Source of the DNA: Lewinellaceae bacterium
GTDB lineage: Bacteria; Bacteroidota; Bacteroidia; Chitinophagales; Saprospiraceae
Direction: 5' to 3'
NCBI GenBank assembly: GCA_020636325.1
Contig: JACJYC010000018.1
Location: forward strand, 62,001 to 126,000
Length of the DNA stretch: 64,000 bases
Below the pieces are notes generated by a model. That model saw only the letters and a program-made list of their open reading frames with translations. It was not told the DNA's origin and did not search any database. Of this stretch, positions 43,162 to 52,638 are shown in pieces; positions within the stretch are counted from its first letter, which is position 1, and each line of letters opens with the position of its first letter. The position numbers were made by a program, and so were the translations under genes.

Positions 43162-44130
43162 TCATTCACCTCCGATATAGATGAGGCATTCTACGCGAGC
43201 GCCGAGCAGGACTTTTGAGGGGTCATCCAGTTCAACCCTCACCTCTCTGACCCTCCGATCTTCCAGGTTATTGGCACTGTCGGTAAAAAGTGATTTTTTT
43301 CTCAGGTAGGGCGATGCCAGTATCACCGTGCCTCCGGTCAGGATCTCGTTGCGGCCCTGCGGTCGGATAGTTGCCCTTTGGCCGACCTTGATCTTGTCGG
43401 CAAAAAGTTCATCGATTTCCGTAAGCGCCATGGTTTTGCCATTGGGAGCAAACTGGCCGACAACGGTATTCTCGGACAAGAATTCTCCGGGTCTGGCATC
43501 TACCGTCAGGAACACGCCATCGGCGGGCGCCTTTACCCTTTTTCTGTCTTTGAGGGTCTGGTAATAGGCGACCTCTGCCTGCAGTTCCGCCAAACGGGTT
43601 TGTTGCTCAACAACGGCAACTTTCTGGCCGGCAAGCCTGGCTTCGAGCTCCTCCAAAAGCGCACGGCTGTCCTCCAGTTCTTTTCGGGTCAGGGCATTCC
43701 CCTGTTCCAGCGTCTGGTTGCGCTCCACATCCCGGCGGGCTTTGTCTAATTGCACCTGCAGTACTGCTGCATCGGCACGCGCTACCTCCACTGATTCCTT
43801 TTGGGTGGCCGCCCTGGCATTGGCCTGCCGGAGCTGGGCAGCCTCCAGGTCATCGTCCAATACCACAATTATTTCGCCCTTTTTCACCGGGCTGCCCGCC
43901 TCAACCCGTACTTCCCGGATAATTCCGCCGGATTCGGCGGCAACCTGCACAATGCGGCCGACCGGTTCAATAACGGCAATGCCCAATACATCCGAGGGCA
44001 CCGTGATCGGATCAGTCGAGGCGCTATCAGCAGCCATACCCCCATCGTGTTGATCCGCAACCTGGTCGTTTCCGTTGGTGCAGGACCAGAACAGGGGGAA
44101 GAGGAACAGCAAAATGATTAGATTTTTCAT
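43162..44130 (-). CDS. HlyD/MacA-type periplasmic adaptor lipoprotein
   Basis: About 322 residues from ATG 44130; MKNLIILLFLFPLFWSC carries a lipobox-like end with Cys17, so it is likely a lipoprotein of the inner membrane. Order of parts: short acidic N-terminus, lipoyl-like half (VQVAAESGGIIREVRVEAGS then PVKKGEIIVVLDD), long coiled coil (about 95-180), second lipoyl half (KAPADGVFLTVDARPGEFLS) and a beta-barrel domain. It bridges the permease to TolC. It starts 17 bases after the ATPase stop. Confidence 0.86.
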   Translation of the reverse strand: MKNLIILLFLFPLFWSCTNGNDQVADQHDGGMAADSASTDPITVPSDVLGIAVIEPVGRIVQVAAESGGIIREVRVEAGSPVKKGEIIVVLDDDLEAAQLRQANARAATQKESVEVARADAAVLQVQLDKARRDVERNQTLEQGNALTRKELEDSRALLEELEARLAGQKVAVVEQQTRLAELQAEVAYYQTLKDRKRVKAPADGVFLTVDARPGEFLSENTVVGQFAPNGKTMALTEIDELFADKIKVGQRATIRPQGRNEILTGGTVILASPYLRKKSLFTDSANNLEDRRVREVRVELDDPSKVLLGARVECLIYIGGE

Positions 44131-44146
44131 CGGCTTGTTTGCTTTT

Positions 44147-44842
44147 CTATTTTTCGTCCGGGCTTTCATTTTCCTGATTGCTGATGATCGCTCCGTTTTC
44201 CACCTCAAGCACCCGGTGTGCGTAGGGGATCAAGCGCGGGTCGTGGGAGACCACGGCCACCGATTTGCCGGAATCGGCAAGCCCGCGAAGTTCTTTCATC
44301 ACTACCCCAAGTGAGTTTTTATCCAGTGAAGCGGTAGGTTCATCGCAGAGTACCATTTTCGGATTGGTCACCAATGCCCTGGCAATAGCGATGCGCTGCT
44401 GCTGGCCGCCGGAGAGTTGTTTCGGAAGATTTTTCCTGCGGTCGGTCATACCCACCAGTTCGAGGGCGTAGTTGACCCGCTGTTTGCGCTCTTTTCTCCC
44501 GACGCCTTGTAACTTGAGCGGCATCGCAACATTATCTTCAGCCGAAAGCGGAGCAAGCAAGTTGAAATTCTGGAAAACGAACCCAATGGCATTTAACCGT
44601 AACGCCGCCAATTCACGGGGCTTGAGCTTATTGACCTGTTTACCGTCCACCCACAAATCCCCGAAACTGGGATAAATAACGCAACCCAACAGGGAAAGCA
44701 GCGTGGTTTTACCAGAACCGGAGGGGCCCATGATCAGCAGAAGCTCACCTTCGTTCAGCACCAGATCGGTAGGCTGCAACGCCACAATCGTTTGGTCGCC
44801 GGACTTGTACTGCTTGCCCGCACCTTTCAATGTCGCGATCAT
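44147..44842 (-). CDS. ABC transporter ATP-binding protein, MacB/LolD type
   Basis: 231 residues. Walker A GPSGSGKTT (39-47), the Q-loop FVFQNFNLLAPLSAEDNV, the signature LSGGQQQRIAIARAL, Walker B MVLCDEPTASLD and the switch His in VVSHD are all intact. It is the first gene of the four-gene operon (ATPase, adaptor, permease, TolC), so it energises export by a tripartite MacAB-TolC-like pump in which ATPase and permease are separate polypeptides. From its start to the next gene (44843-45137) no gene is seen. Confidence 0.9.
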   Translation of the reverse strand: MIATLKGAGKQYKSGDQTIVALQPTDLVLNEGELLLIMGPSGSGKTTLLSLLGCVIYPSFGDLWVDGKQVNKLKPRELAALRLNAIGFVFQNFNLLAPLSAEDNVAMPLKLQGVGRKERKQRVNYALELVGMTDRRKNLPKQLSGGQQQRIAIARALVTNPKMVLCDEPTASLDKNSLGVVMKELRGLADSGKSVAVVSHDPRLIPYAHRVLEVENGAIISNQENESPDEK

Positions 44843-45137
44843 GAAACAATATTTTCATACAAAACATAAAGTTTTTATTATTGTTTTGAAATCGGGAGCC
44901 CTGAGAAGTGCGGGTTGATCTGCGGGATGCAAGGAATTTTTAACCAGGATCGGGCTCAACAGGCAATTGACCTGACCCGCCTTGCGGGGCAATCCTCAAT
45001 CTTGCAGCAGGCGGATTTTGATGCGCTCTGTCCCGATAACCCGGAGGAAGGAAAGAGCCAATAGGCACAAACCATGCCGAAATAAACCCGGGTGCAACCA
45101 AAAACCATTATTTTGCCGGCACCAAAACCAATTTCAC

Positions 45138-46115
45138 ATGAACTCCGCCATTGAAACCGCCATTCAACGATTCCGATCCCACTATGACGACCGGCTGGGG
45201 TCCGTCTCCGTAATTACCCCCGAGACCCCCGGATTCAAGCATACCGTATTGTTTGACCACAGCGATCTTAAAGCGGATAACGGCCCCCGCATATTCCACC
45301 ATGGGGATAAAACGGCGGATGTCATCGTTTTGACCCACGGTTACACCGATTCGCCGTACTACCTTCAGGCGGTGGCCCGCAGGTTTTACGAAGCCGGATT
45401 GAATGTGGTGATGCCGCTGCTGCCCGCCCACGGCCTGAAAAACCCGGGAGAGGCTTTGCAGGACAAATCCCTCGATTCACAATGGAAGAACACTATAGAC
45501 AACGCCATTGAAACGGCGGCCTTCCTGGGGGACCGCCTGTCCATTGGCGGCTTTTCCACCGGCGGCGCACTGAGCATCAACAAGGTCCTTCGGGATGAAA
45601 GCGGTTTGATCTCAGGCGGCCTTTTCCTTTTTTCGGCCGCTATCGGCCTGGGCGACCTGAATGAGGCGGCCAGCAAACTCGGATTTTTGCAAACCATCAT
45701 CAAACTGATCGAAGGGGAAACCAAAGGCGAGGGCCGGGATCCGTATAAATATCCCGAGATGTCGGCTACAGGCGGCATCGAAGTCGGCAATATCGTCAAT
45801 GAGAACAACCGGCGACTGGACGGCGGAAAGGAAAAAACCAGGGTGAAGATACCGGTCTTTGCCGCCCATTCCGCGCACGATAAAACAGCCAGGCTCGGCG
45901 GCCTGATCAGCTTCATGGAAGATCACGTGGACAACGGCGCTTCGGTCATCATATCCGAATCCGTCGAACACGCCTGCCTCCCGCTGGAAAAGGATATTTT
46001 GCTCAACGATCAATTTGACAATGAGCTTTCCTATCCGCCGGTGGCCAATCCCAAGTTTCAATGGATGATGGAAGGCGCCTTGTCGTTCTTTGAAAAAGAA
46101 GTAAGGAATAAATAA
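45138..46115 (+). CDS. Alpha/beta hydrolase (esterase/lipase-like)
   Basis: 325 residues from ATG 45138; a frame upstream exists but has no sensible start. The family pattern is present: VIVLTHGYTDSPYYLQAVAR (oxyanion HG), VVMPLLPAHG, and GFSTGGALS as nucleophile elbow with Ser between the glycines. The acid and His are near FAAHSAHD and SVEHACLP. No signal peptide is seen, so it is likely cytoplasmic. Substrate unknown; the HGY/SxHG style suggests a monoglyceride lipase or carboxylesterase-like enzyme. Confidence 0.8.
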   Translation: MNSAIETAIQRFRSHYDDRLGSVSVITPETPGFKHTVLFDHSDLKADNGPRIFHHGDKTADVIVLTHGYTDSPYYLQAVARRFYEAGLNVVMPLLPAHGLKNPGEALQDKSLDSQWKNTIDNAIETAAFLGDRLSIGGFSTGGALSINKVLRDESGLISGGLFLFSAAIGLGDLNEAASKLGFLQTIIKLIEGETKGEGRDPYKYPEMSATGGIEVGNIVNENNRRLDGGKEKTRVKIPVFAAHSAHDKTARLGGLISFMEDHVDNGASVIISESVEHACLPLEKDILLNDQFDNELSYPPVANPKFQWMMEGALSFFEKEVRNK

Positions 46116-46176
46116 AATTCCATGTCCCTTTACGCTACTTTTTCTATTTTGGCCATTTCAACCAACTTTTACCATC

Positions 46177-47577
46177 ATGGCCCGTTCCAAATCCACCCGC
46201 AGAAAATTCCTTCGCCAGATCGGCGCATCTTCCTTCCTCCTTTCAACAGCGGCCCTGAGCGACCTCGCAGCGCAGGAAACCTACGAACGCCACGTACTTG
46301 AAGCCCCCAAAAGAATCAGCGCCAACGACAAGGTCCGCATAGCCCTCATCGGAGCCGGTATTCAGGGGCATAACGACCTTCAGACCGCGCTCAAAGTCCC
46401 CGGTGTGGAACTGGCCGCCGCCTGCGATCTCTACACCGGTCGCCTCGAACGGCTCAGGGAACTTCATGGCAAAGACCTATTCGTCACCCGAGACTACCGC
46501 GAAATCCTCGAAAGATCCGATATCGATGCCGTGATCCTGGCTACGGCTGACCACTGGCACGCCCGGATTGCTGTTGACGCGCTCAAAAAGGGCAAGCATA
46601 TCTATTGCGAGAAGCCCATGGTGCAGAAAATCAAAGAAGGCCTCCCCCTGGTCAAAGCCTGGCGCGAATCGGGCCGGACCATGCAGGTCGGCAGCCAGGG
46701 TATCAGCGGTCTGCACACCCAAAAGGCCCGCGAGCTCTTCCAGGCCGGCGAGATCGGCAGGATCAACTGCATTGAGGCCACTTACGACCGGCAAAGCGCC
46801 CTCGGCGCCTGGCAATATACCATGCCGACCGACGGTTCTCCCGAAACAGTGGATTGGGATCGTTACATCGCCGGCATGCCCAAATCGCCCTATGATCCCA
46901 AAAAATTCTTCTGGTGGCGCAATTACCGCGAATTCGGCACCGGTGTCGCCGGCGACCTCTTCGTGCACCTTCTCACCAGCATCCACGCCATCACGGGTTC
47001 CTACGGCCCGACCATGATCGCCTCCACGGCCGAATTGAGCTACTGGAAGGACGGCCGGAACGTACCCGACGTCATGGTCGCTGTCATGAACTACCCCGAG
47101 ACCCCGAACCATCCGCAATTCCAGCTCATGATCCGGGTGAACTTTGCAGCCGGTACCGGTGGTAAAAACCAGATCCGGTTCATCGGCGACGAAGGTTTCA
47201 TGGAGTACAGCGGCGGCGGTGTGAAAGTGCAACACAACATTATGCCCAAAGCGCCGGGTATCGGCGGATGGGACGCCCTTTCGACCTACCCTGAGGCCAT
47301 GCAACAGGAACTGATGAAAAAATACAACGAAACCTGGTCGGAGGCCGATCGCAAGACCCCTGAAAAACCGCCCGTGGAATACGTGGTGCCGCAAGGACAT
47401 AACCCCAACCTGGAACATATGAACAACTTCATGGACGGCGTCCGGATGAACAAGCCGGTCATCGAAAACCCGGAGGTGGGCTTTCGGGCCGCCGCGCCGT
47501 CCATTGCCTGCAACGACAGCTATTTCAAAAACAGGATCATCCATTGGGATCCGGTGGCGATGAAGGTGGGAAAATAG
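46177..47577 (+). CDS. Gfo/Idh/MocA family oxidoreductase, Tat-exported
   Basis: 466 residues. The leader SKSTRRKFLRQIGASSFLLS is a Tat signal (twin Arg, then a hydrophobic stretch to AALSDLAAQ). The Rossmann domain has KVRIALIGAGIQGHNDLQTA and HIYCEKPM, with the family Lys in EKP. The C-terminal domain (about 165-460) is the beta-sheet part (YRQSALGAWQYT-like segment, WDRYIAGMPKSPYDPKKFFW). Such exported members use a tightly bound NAD(P)(H) to oxidise or epimerise sugars or sugar derivatives in the periplasm. The single gene has no sugar-transport neighbours. Confidence 0.86.
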   Translation: MARSKSTRRKFLRQIGASSFLLSTAALSDLAAQETYERHVLEAPKRISANDKVRIALIGAGIQGHNDLQTALKVPGVELAAACDLYTGRLERLRELHGKDLFVTRDYREILERSDIDAVILATADHWHARIAVDALKKGKHIYCEKPMVQKIKEGLPLVKAWRESGRTMQVGSQGISGLHTQKARELFQAGEIGRINCIEATYDRQSALGAWQYTMPTDGSPETVDWDRYIAGMPKSPYDPKKFFWWRNYREFGTGVAGDLFVHLLTSIHAITGSYGPTMIASTAELSYWKDGRNVPDVMVAVMNYPETPNHPQFQLMIRVNFAAGTGGKNQIRFIGDEGFMEYSGGGVKVQHNIMPKAPGIGGWDALSTYPEAMQQELMKKYNETWSEADRKTPEKPPVEYVVPQGHNPNLEHMNNFMDGVRMNKPVIENPEVGFRAAAPSIACNDSYFKNRIIHWDPVAMKVGK

Positions 47578-47650
47578 GATCTGACAATCAATAAGCTTTT
47601 TCCGGGAAACGATCCGTAATTTTGGCGCTCATCCAAGTGCGTAATCACCT

Positions 47651-49828
47651 ATGAAAAAACTCGTTCTGATCCTTTCCGGATTGTTGCTGGCAATGGTCGC
47701 CTTTGCGCAGACCAATGTGCGGGCCTGGTATGCACAGGGCCAGGTCTGGATCATTTGGCAGACTCAACAGCCTTACCCGCAGACTTTCGGGATTTACAAA
47801 AAAGCCCAACCGTTTACCAATACAACCCAGGCTACCGTGATCGGCAGGCCTTTTGCATACGAATACTTTCCGGGGGCTTTCATCAGCCAGACCGGCAATC
47901 CCGGATTTCGGTACAAGGTTCCTCAGCCTGACGGAAGTCTGTATACGCTGGCCGAAGGGGAAGCGCTTTTTGTCGAAACCGTCATGTCCGGCGGTTCTGC
48001 CTATTATGCAGTTGCGAAATGGGGCGCAACGGGCGTTACGGCGGGCGTAAATATAACCGACTCCGCTGTGACCTATATTTACGACCCCGTCAATGACCCT
48101 GTAGCTTGTCACCTGCAGCATTCCCTGGTCACGCAGGAAGGTTTCAAGACCAACTGGTACGGCTTATGGTTACTGGGCAGACAAGATCAGGAAGCCGGTC
48201 GGCCCGATTTTCCAGTGATGGCAAATGCCTATAAAAATGGAATGCCCGCTATGTTTATTGTCAGCGAGGCCATGGCCATGGATACGACCGGCGCCAAAAG
48301 GATTCCCTGCACCAACTGGCTTCATGGCGGCGGCGGTTCGGCGATACAGCATGTTGCCGGAACCACCGATCATTTCAACATTATTCCGCTGAAAGGAATC
48401 TCCGTTTCTCACAATGATGATTTCCCTCACCTCACCCTTGAGGCCGGAGACACCCTTTTTTCTCCGGCCCGTACCCAATGGTTCGGCTGGTCAAAATTCC
48501 ACAATCCATTTGATCCCGGTTATCGGGCAGATTTGGGTGATACGCTGGTCAATTACGTCCAACGCAGGATACTTTGGACCAATCGTTGGTTGATCCGAAA
48601 CTATCGCGTTGACCCCGACCGGGTTGCCATACAAGGATACAGTATGGGATCAGGCGGGGCAGCCGCATTGGGCAAACTCGCACCAGAACAATTTTCGACC
48701 GTTTGCGCATTCAATAACGGATTCCGTCGGCAAGACGATGAAACCATTACCCCCGTATTGGGCACCGTGGCAGGCAACCTGCCGACCAATCTCCGGTATC
48801 CCGACGGGCTTCCGGTCCGGATCAATGAAGTCTTTGATCTGAACACGCAGATTTCCGGCGCCAGGGATCTTCCCTTATTCAGAACATGGGCAGGCAAAAA
48901 CGACAATAACGGCCGTATGCACTGGGGGCCCGATCTCGTAGCGCAGTACCGGGCGGCCGACAGCCTCGGGTGGGGAGTACAGATCAGTTGGGACGAACGG
49001 CCGCATACCTACGAAACGCTTGGATTCCATTGGATACAGGGTTACCAGATCAGCGCACAAACTTTCAGGGATAATCTTGCCTACCAGGAACTTTTCAACA
49101 GTAAACAATCCTTCCCTGCATTTTTCAACCATCGTCTCGACCCTAAAAACAACGATCCGGGAGCCGGTATGCCGGGCATCAATACCGGCGACGGGGATAA
49201 CTGGGGTACCTGGGGCGGCTGGCACAACTGGGATCCGGATGCCGTCATCGATGAACCGGACCGGTGGGAAGTCACCGCCTGGCTGACCGACGGCGCGCCT
49301 TTTGCCAACGACAATTGCCCATACGACCAACTGACCGCCGACCTGGCCGTCCGGAAACCGCAACAATTCAAACCCGCTGCCGGGGAAAATGTACATTGGG
49401 AAGTCATTGATCTAAACAACAATGAGGTCCTCCAAAGCGGAAATGCCGTTGTAAAAGCGGATTCGCTGGTCGTGATTCCGCAGGTCGCCGTATACCGGGA
49501 GTCGATCCGGAAGGTGCGCATTGAGGTAACGCCAATGAACGTGGCCACCTTTCAGGAACCCGGATCAAGAGTCCTGACTGATTTATCTATTGCCCCGAAC
49601 CCCTCGAAAGGAGAAGCGCGGATGTCGGTTTTCGTACCGGAACAAACGGCGGCTGTTATTGCAGCAGTTTCAACGACCGGCTTGAAGGCCCTGTTCAATT
49701 ATCGCCTTCTCCCGGGTAAAAATGAGATCTCCCTGGCGTCGTTCAATCATTTGCCGGCAGGCCTGTACTTCCTGGAACTGACCGTCGCAGGTGATCGGCA
49801 GGTGATCAAGTGGGTCAAATCTGATTAG
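47651..49828 (+). CDS. Secreted alpha/beta hydrolase with T9SS sorting domain
   Basis: 725 residues with a signal peptide (MKKLVLILSGLLLAMVAFAQ). A central hydrolase region (about 170-560) contains GYSMGSGGAAALG with Ser331 as nucleophile, in the style of prolyl-oligopeptidase or esterase-D-like enzymes. A beta-rich N-terminal domain (about 22-155) precedes it. The last 80 residues are a type A sorting domain: LSIAPNPSKGEARMSVFVPE ... LPAGLYFLELTVAGDRQVIK. The protein should be exported by T9SS and attached or released at the surface. TAATTTTG at 47617-47624 is a likely -7 box. Substrate unknown. Confidence 0.82.
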   Translation: MKKLVLILSGLLLAMVAFAQTNVRAWYAQGQVWIIWQTQQPYPQTFGIYKKAQPFTNTTQATVIGRPFAYEYFPGAFISQTGNPGFRYKVPQPDGSLYTLAEGEALFVETVMSGGSAYYAVAKWGATGVTAGVNITDSAVTYIYDPVNDPVACHLQHSLVTQEGFKTNWYGLWLLGRQDQEAGRPDFPVMANAYKNGMPAMFIVSEAMAMDTTGAKRIPCTNWLHGGGGSAIQHVAGTTDHFNIIPLKGISVSHNDDFPHLTLEAGDTLFSPARTQWFGWSKFHNPFDPGYRADLGDTLVNYVQRRILWTNRWLIRNYRVDPDRVAIQGYSMGSGGAAALGKLAPEQFSTVCAFNNGFRRQDDETITPVLGTVAGNLPTNLRYPDGLPVRINEVFDLNTQISGARDLPLFRTWAGKNDNNGRMHWGPDLVAQYRAADSLGWGVQISWDERPHTYETLGFHWIQGYQISAQTFRDNLAYQELFNSKQSFPAFFNHRLDPKNNDPGAGMPGINTGDGDNWGTWGGWHNWDPDAVIDEPDRWEVTAWLTDGAPFANDNCPYDQLTADLAVRKPQQFKPAAGENVHWEVIDLNNNEVLQSGNAVVKADSLVVIPQVAVYRESIRKVRIEVTPMNVATFQEPGSRVLTDLSIAPNPSKGEARMSVFVPEQTAAVIAAVSTTGLKALFNYRLLPGKNEISLASFNHLPAGLYFLELTVAGDRQVIKWVKSD

Positions 49829-49877
49829 CCGCTGAGTTGCTTGTCGAAGCATAATTGCGCCATTCAGGTATGCGAAT

Positions 49878-50219
49878 CTATTTCATTTCTTCTACAATCG
49901 ATTCAATCTCCGGAAGCAGGTTGGGGATGTCTTTAGTCGCCGTTTCCCACACCGTATCGAGGTCAACATCAAAATAGTCGTGAATCAACTTATCCCGCAT
50001 TCCGGCAATAGCCCGCCAAGGTATTTGATCGTATTTTTCACGCAATTCCTGGCTCAAACGCTTGGTGGCTTCACCTGCAACCTCAATCTTCCGAATAATC
50101 GCGTCCTGTTTTTCTTCATCGGCCAAAAATGCCTCATAGTCTGCATCCTCCAGGTATTCGACTACCTTTGAAAAGCTCTTGAGAATGTGGTCAAGGTATA
50201 TCCGGTCGTCCTTTTTCAT
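49878..50219 (-). CDS. hepT: HepT-like toxin of a HEPN/MNT toxin-antitoxin pair
   Basis: 113 residues, all-helical DUF86/HEPN protein. The catalytic motif R-x4-H-x-Y is visible as RDKLIHDY (Arg75, His80, Tyr82), the site at which the MNT partner adenylylates Tyr in characterised HepT/MntA systems. In those systems HepT is the RNase or host-arrest toxin. The gene overlaps the MNT gene by 4 bases, so the pair is one operon with MNT first. Whether this pair is active is unknown, but no lesion is seen. Confidence 0.85.
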   Translation of the reverse strand: MKKDDRIYLDHILKSFSKVVEYLEDADYEAFLADEEKQDAIIRKIEVAGEATKRLSQELREKYDQIPWRAIAGMRDKLIHDYFDVDLDTVWETATKDIPNLLPEIESIVEEMK

Positions 50220-50524
50220 TCGTAGATAGTGATCAGATCCTTTTCAATATATTTTCTCAGGCGAGGATTTTTCAGACTGTTTTCTGTCACTAGATCAATA
50301 GGAATTTCCAATTTGTCTGATAGTTCTTGCTCAATCTGAACCAGTTTAAGAAGACTAACACGATCTTTGAATTTGATGAGGATGTCCAAGTCACTGCCTT
50401 TTTTGTTTTCGCCTCTGGCAAATGAACCAAAGACACCGATCCTAACAGGATGGTAGGGGAGGAGATATTGCAATAGCTTAGTTTGAAGTTCTTCATCCAT
50501 AGTCTGCTGAAATTCGTTCAGCAA
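50216..50524 (-). CDS. mntA: MNT nucleotidyltransferase antitoxin
   Basis: 102 residues. The minimal nucleotidyltransferase motif GSFARGENKKGSDLDILI (G-S-x10-D-x-D) is intact near residues 33-50. In the HepT/MntA system this protein neutralises HepT by adding AMP to its Tyr. It is the first gene of the operon and its stop overlaps the HepT start by 4 bases. A likely -7 box TATTTTTG lies just before the gene on this strand. Confidence 0.84.
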   Translation of the reverse strand: MLNEFQQTMDEELQTKLLQYLLPYHPVRIGVFGSFARGENKKGSDLDILIKFKDRVSLLKLVQIEQELSDKLEIPIDLVTENSLKNPRLRKYIEKDLITIYE

Positions 50525-50686
50525 AAATAACGGTTTTTAGTCAATTTTCGTTTCTTCTCTCTGTTGTCGAGAACTACCCCATTCCCCCAACCCAAACTAT
50601 CCCAAAACCTTCATTGCAAATGGTCCTATAGTCATTATTACCCGATTCTATATAGTCGCTATTGCGCCTAAACCCCTATTCAATAC

Positions 50687-50734
50687 ACCGCCCCTGCCTC
50701 CACATGATTGGTTTCACATGAAAACAGGGGCGGT
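50687..50734. other. Inverted repeat with 10-bp stem and 28-base loop
   Basis: ACCGCCCCTG (50687-50696) pairs perfectly with CAGGGGCGGT (50725-50734). Inside the loop cacatg occurs twice, and cctcc / ggagg words lie further in and out, so alternative structures are possible. It sits in the 387-bp gap between the HepT/MntA pair and the S41 peptidase. No open frame or T run is associated, so a binding site or element remnant is as likely as a terminator. Nothing else is seen in that gap. Confidence 0.5.
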
Positions 50735-50911
50735 AAATTGGAGGTGTAATTATTGTTTACCCGGCAGGTGAATTAAGGATCAAAGTCTGGTAACCGTTCA
50801 TATACCCCTAAGCCGCATCCATCCCCGGATTTCCGCAATAGCGTAAGACGCCAGGTCCTTATCTCCCGGTTTCCCTATTTTGCAATCGAAAATCACCAAA
50901 CTTCGACTGCT

Positions 50912-52384
50912 ATGCATTTGGGAAAATACCAGCTTGTATTGCTCCTTTTCTGTAGTTGCACCGGGCTCCACGCCCAGGTATTCCAGAATCTCAATATGGA
51001 GGGGCTTTGTACGGATTCCATCACCGGGTTATGCCATTGGCAAAAATCCTGGGGCGGAGCCAGGACCATCCGGCAGGATGAAACGGCAACCGGTAACCGG
51101 GCGATGCTCATCGAAACCAGGAACGGAGGCGTCGGATTTGCAGAACAGGCTGCGCTGATTACAGGCAAACGGGAGATGAAGATCCTGACCTTTTCCGGCC
51201 GAATCCGTACCGAAGGCGCGACCGGGAAAGGCGCCGGCCTCAACATCGGCATTTACGACAAGGAGGACCGGCTGCTGTTCAACAGGGATATGGGCTACGG
51301 ATCGTTCAGTTGGATCAGCGGCAATACGGACTGGACAACCTGCACCCTGTCGGCGATCTGTGCGCCGGAAGCGGCAAAAATCAAAATCGGCGCCATCCTG
51401 TACGGCAGCGGCAAGGCCTGGTTCGATGATTTCGAGGTTGCGCTAGTGCCTGTTCGCGGCCGGAAACCCAGCCGGTTGGCGAAAACCTACCTTTCCGGCG
51501 TGATAGATACGCTCTCCACCCATTCCCTGCGCAAGGATTCCGTCAATTTCAGATCCCTGAAAAAACAGGCCCTGAAAATAGCGGGGCCCGCCCGTAACCC
51601 GGCTGATTGCCACCTGGCCGTTACCTACCTTCTTGCTGAGCTCCACGACCACCATTCCTTTTTCATGACGCCGGAAGAGGTAAAGAGCTGGGAAGGCAAC
51701 GGCGAATCCAATCCAGCCGATCTGGTGTATCCGAAGTCGGAGATCATCGCGGATTGCGGGTACATTTGGGTCCCCTATTTCCACGGCGGCGACCCGAAAC
51801 GGATCCTGGCGTACGCAGACAGCCTGCAGCATATCCTCCGAAACCTGGACAAATCGAACATCAAGGGCTGGATTGTCGACCTGCGCGACAATACCGGCGG
51901 CAACATGGGCCCCATGATCGCCGGGCTCGGACCGTTGTTCACAGGAGAAAAACTGGGTTGTCTTTTTGATGTGAACGGCGGTTCGGAATGCTGGACTTAT
52001 AAAGACGACGCTTTTGGCTGGGATGGCCGCCGCGAGATCACCCCGACCCACCCGGTCACCTTGCCCCATGCCCGCCCCATCGCCGTGCTGATCAGCAACC
52101 AGACCGGCAGTTCCGGGGAGATCGTCGCCATATCCTTCGTCGGGAACGGGAAAACCCGCTTGTTCGGGCAACCCACCTGGGGGCTGACCACCGGCAACGG
52201 CAATTTTGACCTGCCGGACGGCGCCCGCATGATGCTGGCCTCCACCATCATGGCCGACCGGAATGGAAAGCGCTTTTTCGGGCCGGTTCCGCCGGATATG
52301 CCTGTTACTCCGGGCAACATAGATGGAAAGGACCCGGTCATGCAGGCGGCGCTCAACTGGGTCAGCCGGTTTGAAAAGGATTAA
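50912..52384 (+). CDS. S41 family peptidase, secreted, paralogue of the one at 39116
   Basis: 490 residues with a signal peptide (MHLGKYQLVLLLFCSCTGLH then AQ). The N-terminal jelly-roll-like domain covers about 25-165 (NLNMEGLCTDSITGLCHWQK ... AWFDDFEVA). The S41 core shows DHHSFF, GWIVDLRDNTGGNMGPM, NQTGSSGEIVAISF (nucleophile Ser in the GSSGE segment) and LFGQPTWGLTTGNGNF. Layout, length and many motifs match the protein at 39116-40579, so the two come from one duplication, now about 12 kb apart. Substrate unknown. Confidence 0.84.
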   Translation: MHLGKYQLVLLLFCSCTGLHAQVFQNLNMEGLCTDSITGLCHWQKSWGGARTIRQDETATGNRAMLIETRNGGVGFAEQAALITGKREMKILTFSGRIRTEGATGKGAGLNIGIYDKEDRLLFNRDMGYGSFSWISGNTDWTTCTLSAICAPEAAKIKIGAILYGSGKAWFDDFEVALVPVRGRKPSRLAKTYLSGVIDTLSTHSLRKDSVNFRSLKKQALKIAGPARNPADCHLAVTYLLAELHDHHSFFMTPEEVKSWEGNGESNPADLVYPKSEIIADCGYIWVPYFHGGDPKRILAYADSLQHILRNLDKSNIKGWIVDLRDNTGGNMGPMIAGLGPLFTGEKLGCLFDVNGGSECWTYKDDAFGWDGRREITPTHPVTLPHARPIAVLISNQTGSSGEIVAISFVGNGKTRLFGQPTWGLTTGNGNFDLPDGARMMLASTIMADRNGKRFFGPVPPDMPVTPGNIDGKDPVMQAALNWVSRFEKD

Positions 52385-52638
52385 TGGCCAAAAACAGGAT
52401 TAGCGTAAAAATATGCGATGCCGGGCAGAAAGTACTCCGGAAGTGCTATCTTCATGCCGAAAATTTGCCCGGATTCTCTTGCACAGGATCAGCGAAAACG
52501 CCCCGCAGCCGGTTATCTGGTTGTCATTCGGCGCAGACGCTAAACACGCCGGCCTGACCTGCGAATTGAAGGGCGAAGCCATCTGCCGGAATTAAGGAAA
52601 GATGGCCGGCACTAACTGCAAAACTTAATAACACAGAA

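Noticed and set aside
46477..47544. A 355-codon minus-strand frame over the Gfo/Idh/MocA gene.
   Set aside because: Low-complexity His/Gly/Val antisense shadow; the + strand gene has a Tat signal, Rossmann motif and EKP.
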